A stretch of DNA of 64,000 nt. Origin: Streptomyces olindensis. Its GTDB lineage: Bacteria; Actinomycetota; Actinomycetes; Streptomycetales; Streptomycetaceae. The translations under genes were made by a program, and so were the position numbers. The DNA lies in NCBI GenBank assembly GCA_000696115.1, contig JJOH01000011.1, forward strand, positions 1-64,000. The letters run 5' to 3'. The notes beneath the pieces were generated by a model. That model was given only the letters and a program-made list of their open reading frames with translations, had not been told where the DNA came from and made no database searches. Within the stretch, counting starts at the first letter, position 1; every line of letters starts with the position of its first letter. Of this stretch, positions 53,197 to 61,945 are shown in pieces.

Positions 53197-54243
53197 TCAG
53201 TCGACATGCTCCTCGCGGTACACGGCGAGGGCGCGGTGCACCGGTTCGTTCGTGTACGACATCAGGACCGCGTCGGTGGCGTGCGAGACGTTACGGTGCC
53301 GATGGACGGTCCATCCCGGCACGGCGAAGACGTCCTTCTCCCCCCACTCCAGTACGGTGCCGTCCACTTCGGTGCGACCCTCGCCCGAGACGACGTGGTA
53401 GACCGTGCTGGAGGTGTGGCGGTGTGCGGCGCCGTCGAATCCGGGGCGCAGCCGGGAGATCCGGCAGGAGATCGTGGGCATCACGGGGCCACCGGTGTGC
53501 GGGTTGCTGTATTCCAGTACGACTCCGTCGTAGCGGCTGCCCGGCACGTCGCCGCCGATGGCCGCGAGAGCCTTGTGCGTCTCGCTCCACGGGTAGTTGC
53601 CGATCGGGGAGTTGACGTGGTCCGGCTGGACCCACAAGGGGTTGAGGCGGCCGTGGATGAACTGCCTGCTGGACAGGTCGTCCGGGCTCTGCGGCGGCTG
53701 TGACCGCTGGTCGTAGAGCTGGAAGAAGCCGGCTTCCAGCGCGTTGACCAACGGATAGTCGAGCCCGTCCAGCCACATCATCGGGCCGTCGCCCTCGTGG
53801 TAGTGGTCGTGCCAGTGCCAGCCCGGGGTGAGGAGCAGATCGCCCGGCCTCATGTGTACCCGCTCACCGTTGACGGTGGTGTAGGCGCCCTCGCCCTCGA
53901 TGATGAACCGGAAGGCGTTCGCCGTGTGCCGGTGCGCCTGGGCCGTTTCGCCGGGGAGGATGATCTGGATCCCCGCGTAGAGGGAGTTGACCGTCGCCGG
54001 TGGTTCCGTCATCCCCGGATTGACCAGCATCAGCACCCTGCGCTCCGCCTCCTCCAGGGAGAGGGCGTCGGCGAAGTGCAGCATGTGCGGCCGCAGATCT
54101 CGATAGCTCCAGAGGTGGGGCACGGCCTTACTGCGCGGCTCGCCGGCGAAGAGCTCGCCGTAGTACCGCCACAGCGGTGAGGCGCCCAGCTTCTCGATCG
54201 CCTCGTAGTGGTCGGTGTTCCCGCTCGTGGTCTCGGTGGTCAT
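53197..54243 (-). CDS. Gentisate 1,2-dioxygenase
   Basis: This 348-residue bicupin has the Fe(II) site in the first cupin: AQAHRHTANAFRFIIEG (His104, His106) and GWHWHDHYH. The second cupin keeps AAHRHTSSTVYHVVSGEG. The pattern and length fit gentisate 1,2-dioxygenases, which open 2,5-dihydroxybenzoate to maleylpyruvate. GAAAGAGG lies upstream of the ATG at 54243. It follows the FAA hydrolase gene by 11 bp, so both form one operon. Confidence 0.92.
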   Translation of the reverse strand: MTTETTSGNTDHYEAIEKLGASPLWRYYGELFAGEPRSKAVPHLWSYRDLRPHMLHFADALSLEEAERRVLMLVNPGMTEPPATVNSLYAGIQIILPGETAQAHRHTANAFRFIIEGEGAYTTVNGERVHMRPGDLLLTPGWHWHDHYHEGDGPMMWLDGLDYPLVNALEAGFFQLYDQRSQPPQSPDDLSSRQFIHGRLNPLWVQPDHVNSPIGNYPWSETHKALAAIGGDVPGSRYDGVVLEYSNPHTGGPVMPTISCRISRLRPGFDGAAHRHTSSTVYHVVSGEGRTEVDGTVLEWGEKDVFAVPGWTVHRHRNVSHATDAVLMSYTNEPVHRALAVYREEHVD

Positions 54244-54254
54244 CTCGGCCTCTT

Positions 54255-55151
54255 TCAGGAGTGCGGAGAGGGAACGTGGGCCATCGGACCGGCCGGACTC
54301 AGTGCGGCGCCGACGCGTCGGCCATAAGGGATTGCCCCGCGGGCGGAGACGGTGACTTCGAGGCGGCCGATCGCGTCGATCTCGACCGCGACGCGATCGC
54401 CGTCGACCACCGGACCGACGCCTTTGGGGGTGCCTGTGGCGATGACGTCTCCCGGTTCGAGCGTCATGACCGAACTCGCGTAGGCGACGAGGGTGGGGAC
54501 GTCGAAGATCATGTCGGCGACGGTGGTCTCCTGACGGAGTGTGTCGCCGACCCAGCAGCGCAGGCTCAGCACAGCGGGATCGGGGATCTCGTCGGCGGTG
54601 ACGATCCACGGCCCGATCGGGGTGAACGTGTCGAAGGACTTGCGGGTCGAGCGGTCCTCGGTGGAGCGCATGCTCATGTCGAGCAGGCAGGTGTAGCCGA
54701 AGACCGCCGTCATCGCCTCCTCGACCGGCAGGTCGCGCACGCGTCGGCCGATGACGACGCCGAGCTCGCCCTCCTGGTCGAACCGCATGTCGGTGTAGGG
54801 CAGGACGACGGTGTCGCCAGGCCCGATCACGCTCGTACGAGCCTTGAGGAACACGCCGAGGTCGGCGACGGTGTGCTCGACCGTCATTTCCGCTTTGTGA
54901 TCGAGGTAGTTGACGGGGGCGGCGACGACTTTGGGAGGTGTGGGCAGCGGGCAGGTGAGGGTGATGTCGGACAGACGGTGCCGGACCGCATCCGGAGCCG
55001 GAAGCGCCGGCGGTCGTCCGTGCTCGGCGACGGCTTCGATGAAGCCGTGGAGTCGACCGCCGGGGTGGGGCCGCACGGTGTCGGTGGTCTCCACCATCCT
55101 GTCCCCATCGACGATGCCGAGGCGGTCTCCGTCGAAGCGAGCGAGTTTCAT
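54255..55151 (-). CDS. FAA-family hydrolase, probable fumarylpyruvate hydrolase
   Basis: This 298-residue protein shows KVVAAPVNYLDHKAEM, RFDQEGELGVVIGRRVRDL, GYTCLLDMSMRS and LEPGDVIATGTPKGVGPV, the catalytic core of acylpyruvate hydrolases. Beside gentisate dioxygenase it would split fumarylpyruvate, or maleylpyruvate directly, into pyruvate and a C4 acid. No maleylpyruvate isomerase gene is seen here, so direct hydrolysis or an isomerase elsewhere is needed. AGGAAGGA lies six bases before the ATG at 55151; a second ATG two codons earlier touches it. Confidence 0.9.
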   Translation of the reverse strand: MKLARFDGDRLGIVDGDRMVETTDTVRPHPGGRLHGFIEAVAEHGRPPALPAPDAVRHRLSDITLTCPLPTPPKVVAAPVNYLDHKAEMTVEHTVADLGVFLKARTSVIGPGDTVVLPYTDMRFDQEGELGVVIGRRVRDLPVEEAMTAVFGYTCLLDMSMRSTEDRSTRKSFDTFTPIGPWIVTADEIPDPAVLSLRCWVGDTLRQETTVADMIFDVPTLVAYASSVMTLEPGDVIATGTPKGVGPVVDGDRVAVEIDAIGRLEVTVSARGAIPYGRRVGAALSPAGPMAHVPSPHS

Positions 55152-55473
55152 GGACATTCCTTCCTGACCCCCGGTCGGCCGCGGGAGTTGGATCAGTGCG
55201 GAGCCTTGCGGCGACGATCCGGCGAAGCGCATGCCATCGGCCTCGATGCCGCCGCCCGAGCGCCCGCGAGCTTTCCCCGGCCCTGTGTTCGTGTTCGGCG
55301 GGAACCTGCTGGTGCAGCACGGCAACTCATCACCGGTCAGCGGCCGGTCAGCGGCGAAGTCGTTTCGTCGCACCATTAGCATCAGCCCATCCGCACGGCC
55401 CGTGGAAATGATTGCTGCGTATGGCTGGCCATTCGTGGGTCGTATGAACTGGACCTTGGATCGGGAGCCGACG
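55152..55473. promoter_or_regulatory. 322-bp divergent control region of the gentisate operon
   Basis: This region lies between the gentisate operon and a divergent LysR gene. CGGTCAGCGG occurs twice in tandem near 55337-55355. An AT-richer stretch near 55365-55440 includes GCAATCAT on the minus strand, an octamer also found just upstream of the other aromatic operon. A LysR binding site is expected here, but none is proven. Confidence 0.45.
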
Positions 55474-56415
55474 GTGCACATACCAAGCCTGGATCTGAAC
55501 CTGATCGTCGTGCTGCACGCCCTGCTTGAGGAGCGCAACGTCACACGCGCGGGCGAACGGGTCGGCCTGAGCCAGCCAGGCACGAGCACGGCCCTGGCCC
55601 GGCTCCGACGGCACTTCAACGACCCACTCCTGGAGCGGGTCGGCGGCCAGTACGTCCTGACGCCCCTGGCCCAGGCGCTCCACGGCCAGCTGGGGCGCAC
55701 CCTCGACGATCTCCAACGGCTGCTCGCGGCCCAGCCGCAGTTCCAACCGGTCACGGCAGAACGGCGGTTCGTGGTCCAGTGCTCGGACGCCGTGCTGGAA
55801 GTGCTCGGGCCTCGTCTGCTAGCCGCGGTCGCCCGGGTGGCACCACGGGTAAGTCTGGACTTCCGGGCCATGAGTGAGACGGTGGTCAGCGATCTGCTGG
55901 GCACCGTGCGTGAAATCGACGTTCTCATCGCCCCGCGAGAACTCTTCTCTTCTCCCGAGGTACCGAGCGCCGAGCTGTACCAGGACAGGTGGGTCTGCGT
56001 CACCTGGCGGGGGAACCAGTCTGTCCCAGACCGGCTCACCCGGGAGGAAGCCGCGCGGGCGCGCTGGGTGATGCCCTTCAAGCATCAGTTCGGGGCGTCG
56101 CCGTCGGACGCGGCCATGGCAGCTCTGGGCATCGACCGGCACTGCGCGGTGCGGGTGGAGAACTTCGCCGTCGTGGGACGCCTGGTGGTGGGCACCGATC
56201 TGCTCGTGCTGTCCCACGAGCGGCTCGTGGCACAGCACCCGGAACAGGAGCTGCGGCAGCTGGCGCTCCCGATGTCGCTGCCGCCCTTCACCGAGGTCGC
56301 ATGGTGGCACCCTGTGCGGCAGCTGGATCCCGGCCACAGCTGGTTCATCGACCTGCTCACCGAGCAGGCACGCGGCTTGCAGCGCACGCCGGCGGAGAGG
56401 CCCACGTCCGCATAG
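55474..56415 (+). CDS. LysR-family regulator of the aromatic genes
   Basis: This 313-residue protein has an N-terminal HTH (LLEERNVTRAGERVGLSQPG, TSTALARLRRHFNDPLLERVG) and an effector-binding domain resembling the NodD/NahR-like branch. It is divergent from the gentisate dioxygenase-FAA operon and is the likely activator of that operon, perhaps with a salicylate- or gentisate-type inducer. GGGAG lies six to seven bases before the GTG at 55474; an in-frame ATG at 55444 would add ten residues. Confidence 0.88.
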   Translation: MHIPSLDLNLIVVLHALLEERNVTRAGERVGLSQPGTSTALARLRRHFNDPLLERVGGQYVLTPLAQALHGQLGRTLDDLQRLLAAQPQFQPVTAERRFVVQCSDAVLEVLGPRLLAAVARVAPRVSLDFRAMSETVVSDLLGTVREIDVLIAPRELFSSPEVPSAELYQDRWVCVTWRGNQSVPDRLTREEAARARWVMPFKHQFGASPSDAAMAALGIDRHCAVRVENFAVVGRLVVGTDLLVLSHERLVAQHPEQELRQLALPMSLPPFTEVAWWHPVRQLDPGHSWFIDLLTEQARGLQRTPAERPTSA

Positions 56416-56677
56416 TCGCGTCACTGGGTCCCCTACCGCCTGCACCGCACATACCGCAGGGCACGGGGCCGAACCGGAGGTCGGACGTTCGGCAGAGGGC
56501 GGTGCCAGTTCTCTGACCGTTCGGGCCGAGGCGTCGTCGGCCCGGGCCGTCCGAGAGTTAGGGACGGCGCCGTCGCCCCTCCTGTTCGTGGCGGTCCATG
56601 TCCGAGAGGGATGCTGCCTTCCGGCCCGAGGCGGGGCGAGGGACGACTGCGACCACCTTGATGCCTGCTGAGGCATT

Positions 56678-57646
56678 TCAGGGCCGCACTATCACCGCGG
56701 ACCCGGGGATGCGGTGACGCTCTGCGCGGCAGGGCGGGCCCGTGCTCCGCCCGGTGTCGTGCCGCACCTCTCGCATCGCACGGGCGGATGCCACAACGTG
56801 CTGGACGAAGGGGCGGATGTCCGGTGTGGTCCGTTCCCGCGACCAGACGAGGCGTAGCGGCACCAGTGGTCCGTCCGCGAGGGGGATGCTGACGGTTCCC
56901 TCGGGAGTGACGCCGTTCTCCTGTGGGACAGCGAGGGAGCAGGCTTGTCCGAGTCGGACCACGGCCAGCATCTGCAGGCCGTCGCTCACCTCGGGGCCTG
57001 GCCTGCCCGGCAGGCCGACCGGCCACAGCCCCGGGTCGGCCAGTGGGGTGCCCGTGCCCGACCAGCTGACGAGTGGTTCGTCGACGAGGTCGGCGATGCT
57101 CACCACGTCCTTGCCTGCCAGCCGGTGCCGCTCACTCATCAGGACGCGGCAGGGCTCGTGGCGCAGCACCACGCCGTCCAGGCCAGGATCGCGGAGGGCG
57201 GCGCGCCACAGTGCGACGTCGGCCCGTCCGGACCGGAGCCGTTCGAGCTGGTCCTCGGGAGTGCCGACGGCGGCTCGGACCGGGCGCGGCGGAGTGGTGT
57301 CGTTGTACGACCGGACCAGCCGATCCAGCAGCGAGGCGTCGCACCCCGGACCGGTCACCGTCAGCGCGTCGTGCCGTGCGGCAGCCCGCCGCACCCGCGA
57401 GGTCATGTCGGCCACCCCTGCCACCAGCGACCTGCCCTCGTCGAGCATGACCTGTCCGGCGTCAGTGAGCGTGACACCCTGCGGAGTGCGCACGAGCAGG
57501 GCCGCGCCGACGTTCTTCTCCAGGGCCCGGATCGCCCGTGACAGCGCCGGCTGGGTCATGGCCAGCCTCTGTGCGGCCCGGGTGAAGCTGAGTTCCTCCG
57601 CCACCGCGACGAAATACCGGACCTGCCGGATCTCCACTTCGCCCAT
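56678..57646 (-). CDS. LysR-family regulator, second copy
   Basis: This 322-residue protein has an HTH at residues 16-60 (ELSFTRAAQRLAMTQPALSR, ALEKNVGAALLVRTPQGV) and a periplasmic-binding-like domain (GRADVALWRAAL, PDIRPFVQHVVASAR). It belongs to the large CatM/BenM-like branch in pattern. It is divergent from an SDR gene, the usual target arrangement. The 260-bp gap before the previous LysR stop (56416-56677) has no recognisable feature. Confidence 0.9.
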   Translation of the reverse strand: MGEVEIRQVRYFVAVAEELSFTRAAQRLAMTQPALSRAIRALEKNVGAALLVRTPQGVTLTDAGQVMLDEGRSLVAGVADMTSRVRRAAARHDALTVTGPGCDASLLDRLVRSYNDTTPPRPVRAAVGTPEDQLERLRSGRADVALWRAALRDPGLDGVVLRHEPCRVLMSERHRLAGKDVVSIADLVDEPLVSWSGTGTPLADPGLWPVGLPGRPGPEVSDGLQMLAVVRLGQACSLAVPQENGVTPEGTVSIPLADGPLVPLRLVWSRERTTPDIRPFVQHVVASARAMREVRHDTGRSTGPPCRAERHRIPGSAVIVRP

Positions 57647-57793
57647 GGAACCAGCCTCTCACGTGGCGCTATGCCGCCCGGGCATCACCCCATGCCCAAG
57701 AGGACCTTCCATGATCGGCTCCGGGGCGGTGTGCTGGACGTCGGGCGGAGAGCTCCTCCTCCGCCGGTGGACATATGAGGACGGGAACAGCGG

Positions 57794-58663
57794 ATGACAG
57801 CGCAGGCGAAGAAGGCCGTGGTCACGGGCGGCACCGGCGGTATCGGCCTGGAGACAGCCGTCGGGCTGGCCAACCAGGGGTGGGACGTCACCGTCGTCGC
57901 ACGCGACGGCGCGCGAGGCGACGCAGCGGTGGCCCGCATCGACGAGGCCGCCGGACGCGGCGCCGGGCGGTTCATCGTCGCGGATCTGTCATCCCTCGCC
58001 GAGACACGGCAGCTGGGTCGGCGTCTTGCAGCCGAGGGCGCCCTGCACCTGCTGGTGAACAACGTTGGCGGCATGTGGGTGCGGCGGTGGGAGAGCGCCG
58101 AGGGCATCGAGGGAAGCGTCGTGCTCAATCACCTCTCGCCGTACGTCCTCACCGAGGAACTGCTCGGCGCGCTGACCGCCAGAGCACCGAGCCGGATCGT
58201 GAACGTCACCTCGGCCGCCATCGCCTCGGCACAGCCCGTGTTCGACGACATCGAGCCGCCCGGGCCGCACTACGGCATGGCGGCCACCGGACGGGCCAAG
58301 CTGGCGCATCTCGTCCACACCCTGGACCTGGCCGAACGCCTGAGGCCGAGCGGCGTCTCGGTCCTCGCCGCCGATCCCGGAGCCGCCGCCACCGACAACG
58401 CGGCCCAGATGACGATCGACATCCTCCCGCCCGCGCTCCGGCCGCACTGGGAGCAGATCCGCCAGGGGGTCTCCGCTCCCGTCACCGCCGCGGTGAAGGC
58501 CTCCCTGACCGCGGCGACCGCTCCCGGACTGGAAGGAAGCACCGGACTGGTGATCGGCCCCTCCGGCGAGCCGGACACCAAGCTGCTGGACTTCGTCACA
58601 CCCCAGCTGGCCGATGTCGTGCGCGCCTGGACGGCCAGACTGCTTGCCGCACAGGCCGGCTGA
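57794..58663 (+). CDS. SDR-family protein lacking the catalytic Tyr
   Basis: This 289-residue protein has the cofactor motif TGGTGGIG, LLVNNVGG, the Ser in VNVTSAAI and PGAAATD. At the active site the expected YxxxK reads TGRAK: residue 165 is Thr where Tyr is nearly invariant, while Lys169 is kept. It may therefore lack normal dehydrogenase activity or use another acid. It lies divergent from the second LysR, with GAGG upstream of the ATG. Confidence 0.85.
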   Translation: MTAQAKKAVVTGGTGGIGLETAVGLANQGWDVTVVARDGARGDAAVARIDEAAGRGAGRFIVADLSSLAETRQLGRRLAAEGALHLLVNNVGGMWVRRWESAEGIEGSVVLNHLSPYVLTEELLGALTARAPSRIVNVTSAAIASAQPVFDDIEPPGPHYGMAATGRAKLAHLVHTLDLAERLRPSGVSVLAADPGAAATDNAAQMTIDILPPALRPHWEQIRQGVSAPVTAAVKASLTAATAPGLEGSTGLVIGPSGEPDTKLLDFVTPQLADVVRAWTARLLAAQAG

Positions 58664-59177
58664 CCGGCACACACCGACGTGACTCGGCCTCCATGCCGGA
58701 CTGACCGCCTCTGTCTGCCCGCCGAACCGAACCGCACGCGTGGGTTCCGTCACCGTGTAGAGCCGACGGGACGCCGGGTCTTCCTTCGGCCACGGCAACC
58801 GGGTCACCAGAAGCGAAGACCGCGACCACCGCGCCTCTCCCTGTCAGTCTTTGGTGAGACACCAGGTATGCCTGGTGTCCCTTCCTGGGCAATGAGAGGC
58901 AGATCACTCAGATCTGGTTGATTGGCTCCCTGAACTGGCCTGGCGAACAACTCCGCGGCTTGTGAATGTGGAGTCTGCCGTCGGCTCGCAGCCCACCTGA
59001 TACAGGGGCCGCCAAGAATCGGCAGGCCAATGAGCAGGAACCTCATCAGTCCTGCGGGCCTGAACACGCTCGTCTCCGCGGCCCTCACCACCACGAAGAG
59101 GCAACAGCCGTGCTCGCGACGCTCTGCAGCGAACCGGCTCCTGTCTCACACCCCATCCGTGAAGGACGGAACCCACC
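58664..59177. other. 514-bp region upstream of the RIP gene
   Basis: No gene is recognised. A perfect short hairpin lies at 58858-58879. GTGAAGGACGG just before 59178 offers a ribosome binding site for the RIP gene. The stretch 58880-59170 has mixed composition and probably holds the RIP promoter, but no clear promoter boxes were identified. Confidence 0.5.
58858..58879. terminator. 9-bp perfect hairpin
   Basis: GACACCAGG pairs with CCTGGTGTC around TATG. It lies about 195 bp after the SDR stop and 300 bp before the RIP gene. It may be a terminator or an operator; the sequence does not decide. Confidence 0.4.
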
Positions 59178-60128
59178 ATGAGCAATCACGTTCTCCGTCG
59201 GCTCGGCGTCTCGCTGGCGGTCCCCGCCGCTCTCGCCGGCGCGGTCTACCTGACCGGCCCGGACACCGGCTCCGCCTCCCACAGCCTTGCGAATGTGCAG
59301 TTGGCCGCCTCGGACAGCCTCAGTGGCAACATCAACGCCAACTTCAACACTGGGAGCCGCTACAACTGGGCGAACACCTACAACTCGGTGATCAGCCAGA
59401 TCCGCGCGCGGGTCAGCAACGGATCCGTGCGCGACGGCATCCTGCGCCAGCGGCCCGCCAACGTGCCCGACTACTTCGCCGTCCACTTCCAGTCCGGTGT
59501 CCACACCCCGCAGCTCAGTCTCGTGTTCAACGCCGCCAACCTGTACGTCGTTGGCTACTACAACCACGCGACCAACACCTTCGTCCGCATGGGCGCCGGC
59601 CCCGCCAACCCCGTGGGCGCGGCCCACGTCAGGAACGACTTCCTGCGACAGGGCGACTACGGCTACCTGGAACGCGTCGGCCACTTCGACCGCGCCGACC
59701 AGACTCTCGGGATGGGTGCCCTCAGCGCGGCGCTGAGCACGCTGAGCAACGGCAGGCCTCTCGGGTCCGTGGCCGCGACCCAGACGGCCGAACAGGCGCG
59801 GGCCATCACCACGATGATCCAGATGTTCGCCGAGGGCGCCCGGTTCGACTTCATCTCCTCGAACATCGCCCAGTGGACCCGGGACGACAGGACCTATACC
59901 GCCGGTTCGTTCGTACAGGTGCGCGGTGACGGCGGCACCGCCGTCGAGCTCGCGCCCACGCAGCCGGTGAACGCCATCGACTTCGAGAACGTCTGGGCAC
60001 AGCTGTCCCGCTATATCCGGGACCGCATCAACGACGGCCACGCCTTCCGCTTCGCGGTCGGCAGCAGCCTTGTCCTGCTGAACCTGCAGGCAGCGGCCAA
60101 CCAGCTCGCCGTCGACTACTCCGGCTGA
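59178..60128 (+). CDS. Secreted ribosome-inactivating protein (rRNA N-glycosidase)
   Basis: This 316-residue protein has a signal peptide (LGVSLAVPAALAGAVYL, about 34 residues) and one RIP domain of the ricin-A/Shiga-A family. The catalytic Glu219 and Arg222 lie in MIQMFAEGARFDFIS, a Trp273 in ENVWAQLSR matches the conserved active-site Trp, and Tyr127-128 (VVGYYNH) matches the adenine-stacking Tyr. The family removes an adenine from the sarcin-ricin loop of large rRNA. No B-subunit or carbohydrate-binding domain is present. A related protein is known from S. coelicolor. Its target in nature is unknown, possibly competing eukaryotes. Confidence 0.88.
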   Translation: MSNHVLRRLGVSLAVPAALAGAVYLTGPDTGSASHSLANVQLAASDSLSGNINANFNTGSRYNWANTYNSVISQIRARVSNGSVRDGILRQRPANVPDYFAVHFQSGVHTPQLSLVFNAANLYVVGYYNHATNTFVRMGAGPANPVGAAHVRNDFLRQGDYGYLERVGHFDRADQTLGMGALSAALSTLSNGRPLGSVAATQTAEQARAITTMIQMFAEGARFDFISSNIAQWTRDDRTYTAGSFVQVRGDGGTAVELAPTQPVNAIDFENVWAQLSRYIRDRINDGHAFRFAVGSSLVLLNLQAAANQLAVDYSG

Positions 60129-61014
60129 CGGCACCCGGAGCTCAGGGGAGCGCCGGATGCCGCGACGGGGCGAACGACGCCTGACGGGCACCGGCCCGGC
60201 GTGGCGGCGCAGACGCCGTACGGCAGCGTCTGCGCAGCCACGCCGTGAAGACCGCACTGCCCCGCGCCCTCTCCCCTGCCGGATTCGTCGCCTACGGCCT
60301 CGTTGCACCCACCGGCTGGGCGCCCCGTTCTCCGTGCGTCGCCGCCTCCACGCCCGAACCTCGACCGACGGCACCATCACCCTTTCCCCAGGGCAAGCCG
60401 CCACACCTATGCACGGCAGCCCTGGCGACGTTCGGCGCAGCGCCCGTTCTCTGAGCCGCTGGTGCACTCCTGTGTGTATCCGGACCACAGCCACAAACGG
60501 GCTTGGCCCGGGATAGTGGCCTGATGACCACGACCCGCGCCCCTTGAGCATCGGGGTCGACGCCCTTACGAGGCATGAACTCTCGGATGCGATCCTTGCG
60601 CCGCTCCGGTAGGTAACCTCGGTGGGATCCCTAGGCCCGCATTTCAGCGCCGTTCGGTGACTTTGCGGGTAGCCTCGAGGTGCGGGCGACCGACGCCGAT
60701 GAGGGCGGCGGTGGCGGGATCAGCCCAGTCGCCGTAGCCAATCAGTCGAAGTCGCGGTTCTTCAACAGACCGGGTTCCCGCAGTGGCGATGTGTCCGCGA
60801 GGACCGTGTTGTATGTCTCGTCCTCTGTCTGGGAACCGTTGCCCAGTCCGCTCCTGCATGCGCGGGCGATCAGTTCGATGCCGGCCATGGCGAGCGACGG
60901 CCGGCCCGCGCCTGGGAACATGTGCGCCCACGGCCGCGAGGAACACGCCCGCCCCCTCTGGCACGCTGGGTCTGCTAGCACCCAGGCGGTGGGAAAGGGG
61001 CGGCCCCGCATCGG
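60129..61014. other. 886-bp region without recognisable gene
   Basis: Open frames here overlap on both strands and resemble no family. A minus-strand reading at 60742-61011 ([17 protein letters not shown]) has some coding character but is unassigned and may be a relic. No tRNA or strong hairpin was seen. Confidence 0.45.
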
Positions 61015-61941
61015 TCAGTGCAAGAGCGGCTTGATGAACCGGGCGGCGTCGGTGACACCTTCGACGGCTTCCTGGACGGGGTCCTCGTTCTCGATGCTGA
61101 CGACGTCGTCGTAGCCGACCTCGGCCAGCGCGTCGAGGAAGGGGGCCCAGAACTCGGTGCCGTGTCCGTGGCCGACGGTGCGGAAGGTCCAGGCGCGCTC
61201 GGCGGGGGTGGCGTAGGGGCGGTTGTCGAGGACCCCGGCCAGCGCCAGCTGATCCGCGCGGTATTCGACGTCCTTGAGGTGGACGTGGTGGACGGCCGGT
61301 CCGAGCGCCCGGACGACGGCGGCCGGGTCCATGCGCTGCCAGAACATGTGGCTGGGGTCGACGTTGGCGCCGATGATCGGGCCGACTGCCTCGCGCAGCC
61401 GCAGGAGGGTGGGCACGTTGTAGGCCATGTGCAGGGGGTGCAGTTCGAGCGCGATCTGCTCGATGCCGTGGTCGGCCGCGAAGGGCGCGAACTTCTGCCA
61501 GAAGGCGATCGTCTCGTCCCACTGGCGGTGCAGCAGCTCGATGTTCTCCGGCGGCCAGGGGTAGAAGATCCAGTTGGTCAGCTGTGCGTCGGGGGACTCA
61601 CCGGGGTTGCCGGTCATCGTGACGATCTTGTTGACGCCGAGTTGTTCGGCGAGCCGCACGGCCGCCTCCATGATCTCGACGTGGCGCGCGCCGTGCCGGG
61701 GGTGCATGGGCCAGGCCGAGCAGTTCACCGCTCCCATGCGCAGACCCCGGGAGGCGATGGCGTCGGCGAACCTCCGGCGCTCTTCGGCGTCGTTGACGAG
61801 GGTGAAGACGTCCATGTGCGGGGCGCTGGACTGGCCGCCGGCGGCGATCTCGACGGCGGTGCCGCCGATGCGGGCGGTGAGGTCGAGCGCCTCGTCGAGG
61901 GTGAGGTCGGGCACCGAGTCGGTGTAGAGGCACAGTTCCAT
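61015..61941 (-). CDS. Sugar phosphate isomerase/epimerase family protein
   Basis: This 308-residue TIM barrel of the AP-endonuclease-2-like family has [35 protein letters not shown] and VSIENEDP, which carry the metal-binding Glu, Asp and His residues. Members isomerise or epimerise sugars or inositols. It starts four bases after the upstream dehydrogenase gene ends and is the last gene of an operon, so it probably acts on a ketose produced by those dehydrogenases. Confidence 0.9.
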   Translation of the reverse strand: MELCLYTDSVPDLTLDEALDLTARIGGTAVEIAAGGQSSAPHMDVFTLVNDAEERRRFADAIASRGLRMGAVNCSAWPMHPRHGARHVEIMEAAVRLAEQLGVNKIVTMTGNPGESPDAQLTNWIFYPWPPENIELLHRQWDETIAFWQKFAPFAADHGIEQIALELHPLHMAYNVPTLLRLREAVGPIIGANVDPSHMFWQRMDPAAVVRALGPAVHHVHLKDVEYRADQLALAGVLDNRPYATPAERAWTFRTVGHGHGTEFWAPFLDALAEVGYDDVVSIENEDPVQEAVEGVTDAARFIKPLLH

Positions 61942-61945
61942 GGGG

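Noticed and set aside
60742..61011. Small minus-strand gene
   Set aside because: It has some coding character but no start signal or family resemblance, so it is described only as part of the gene-free region.
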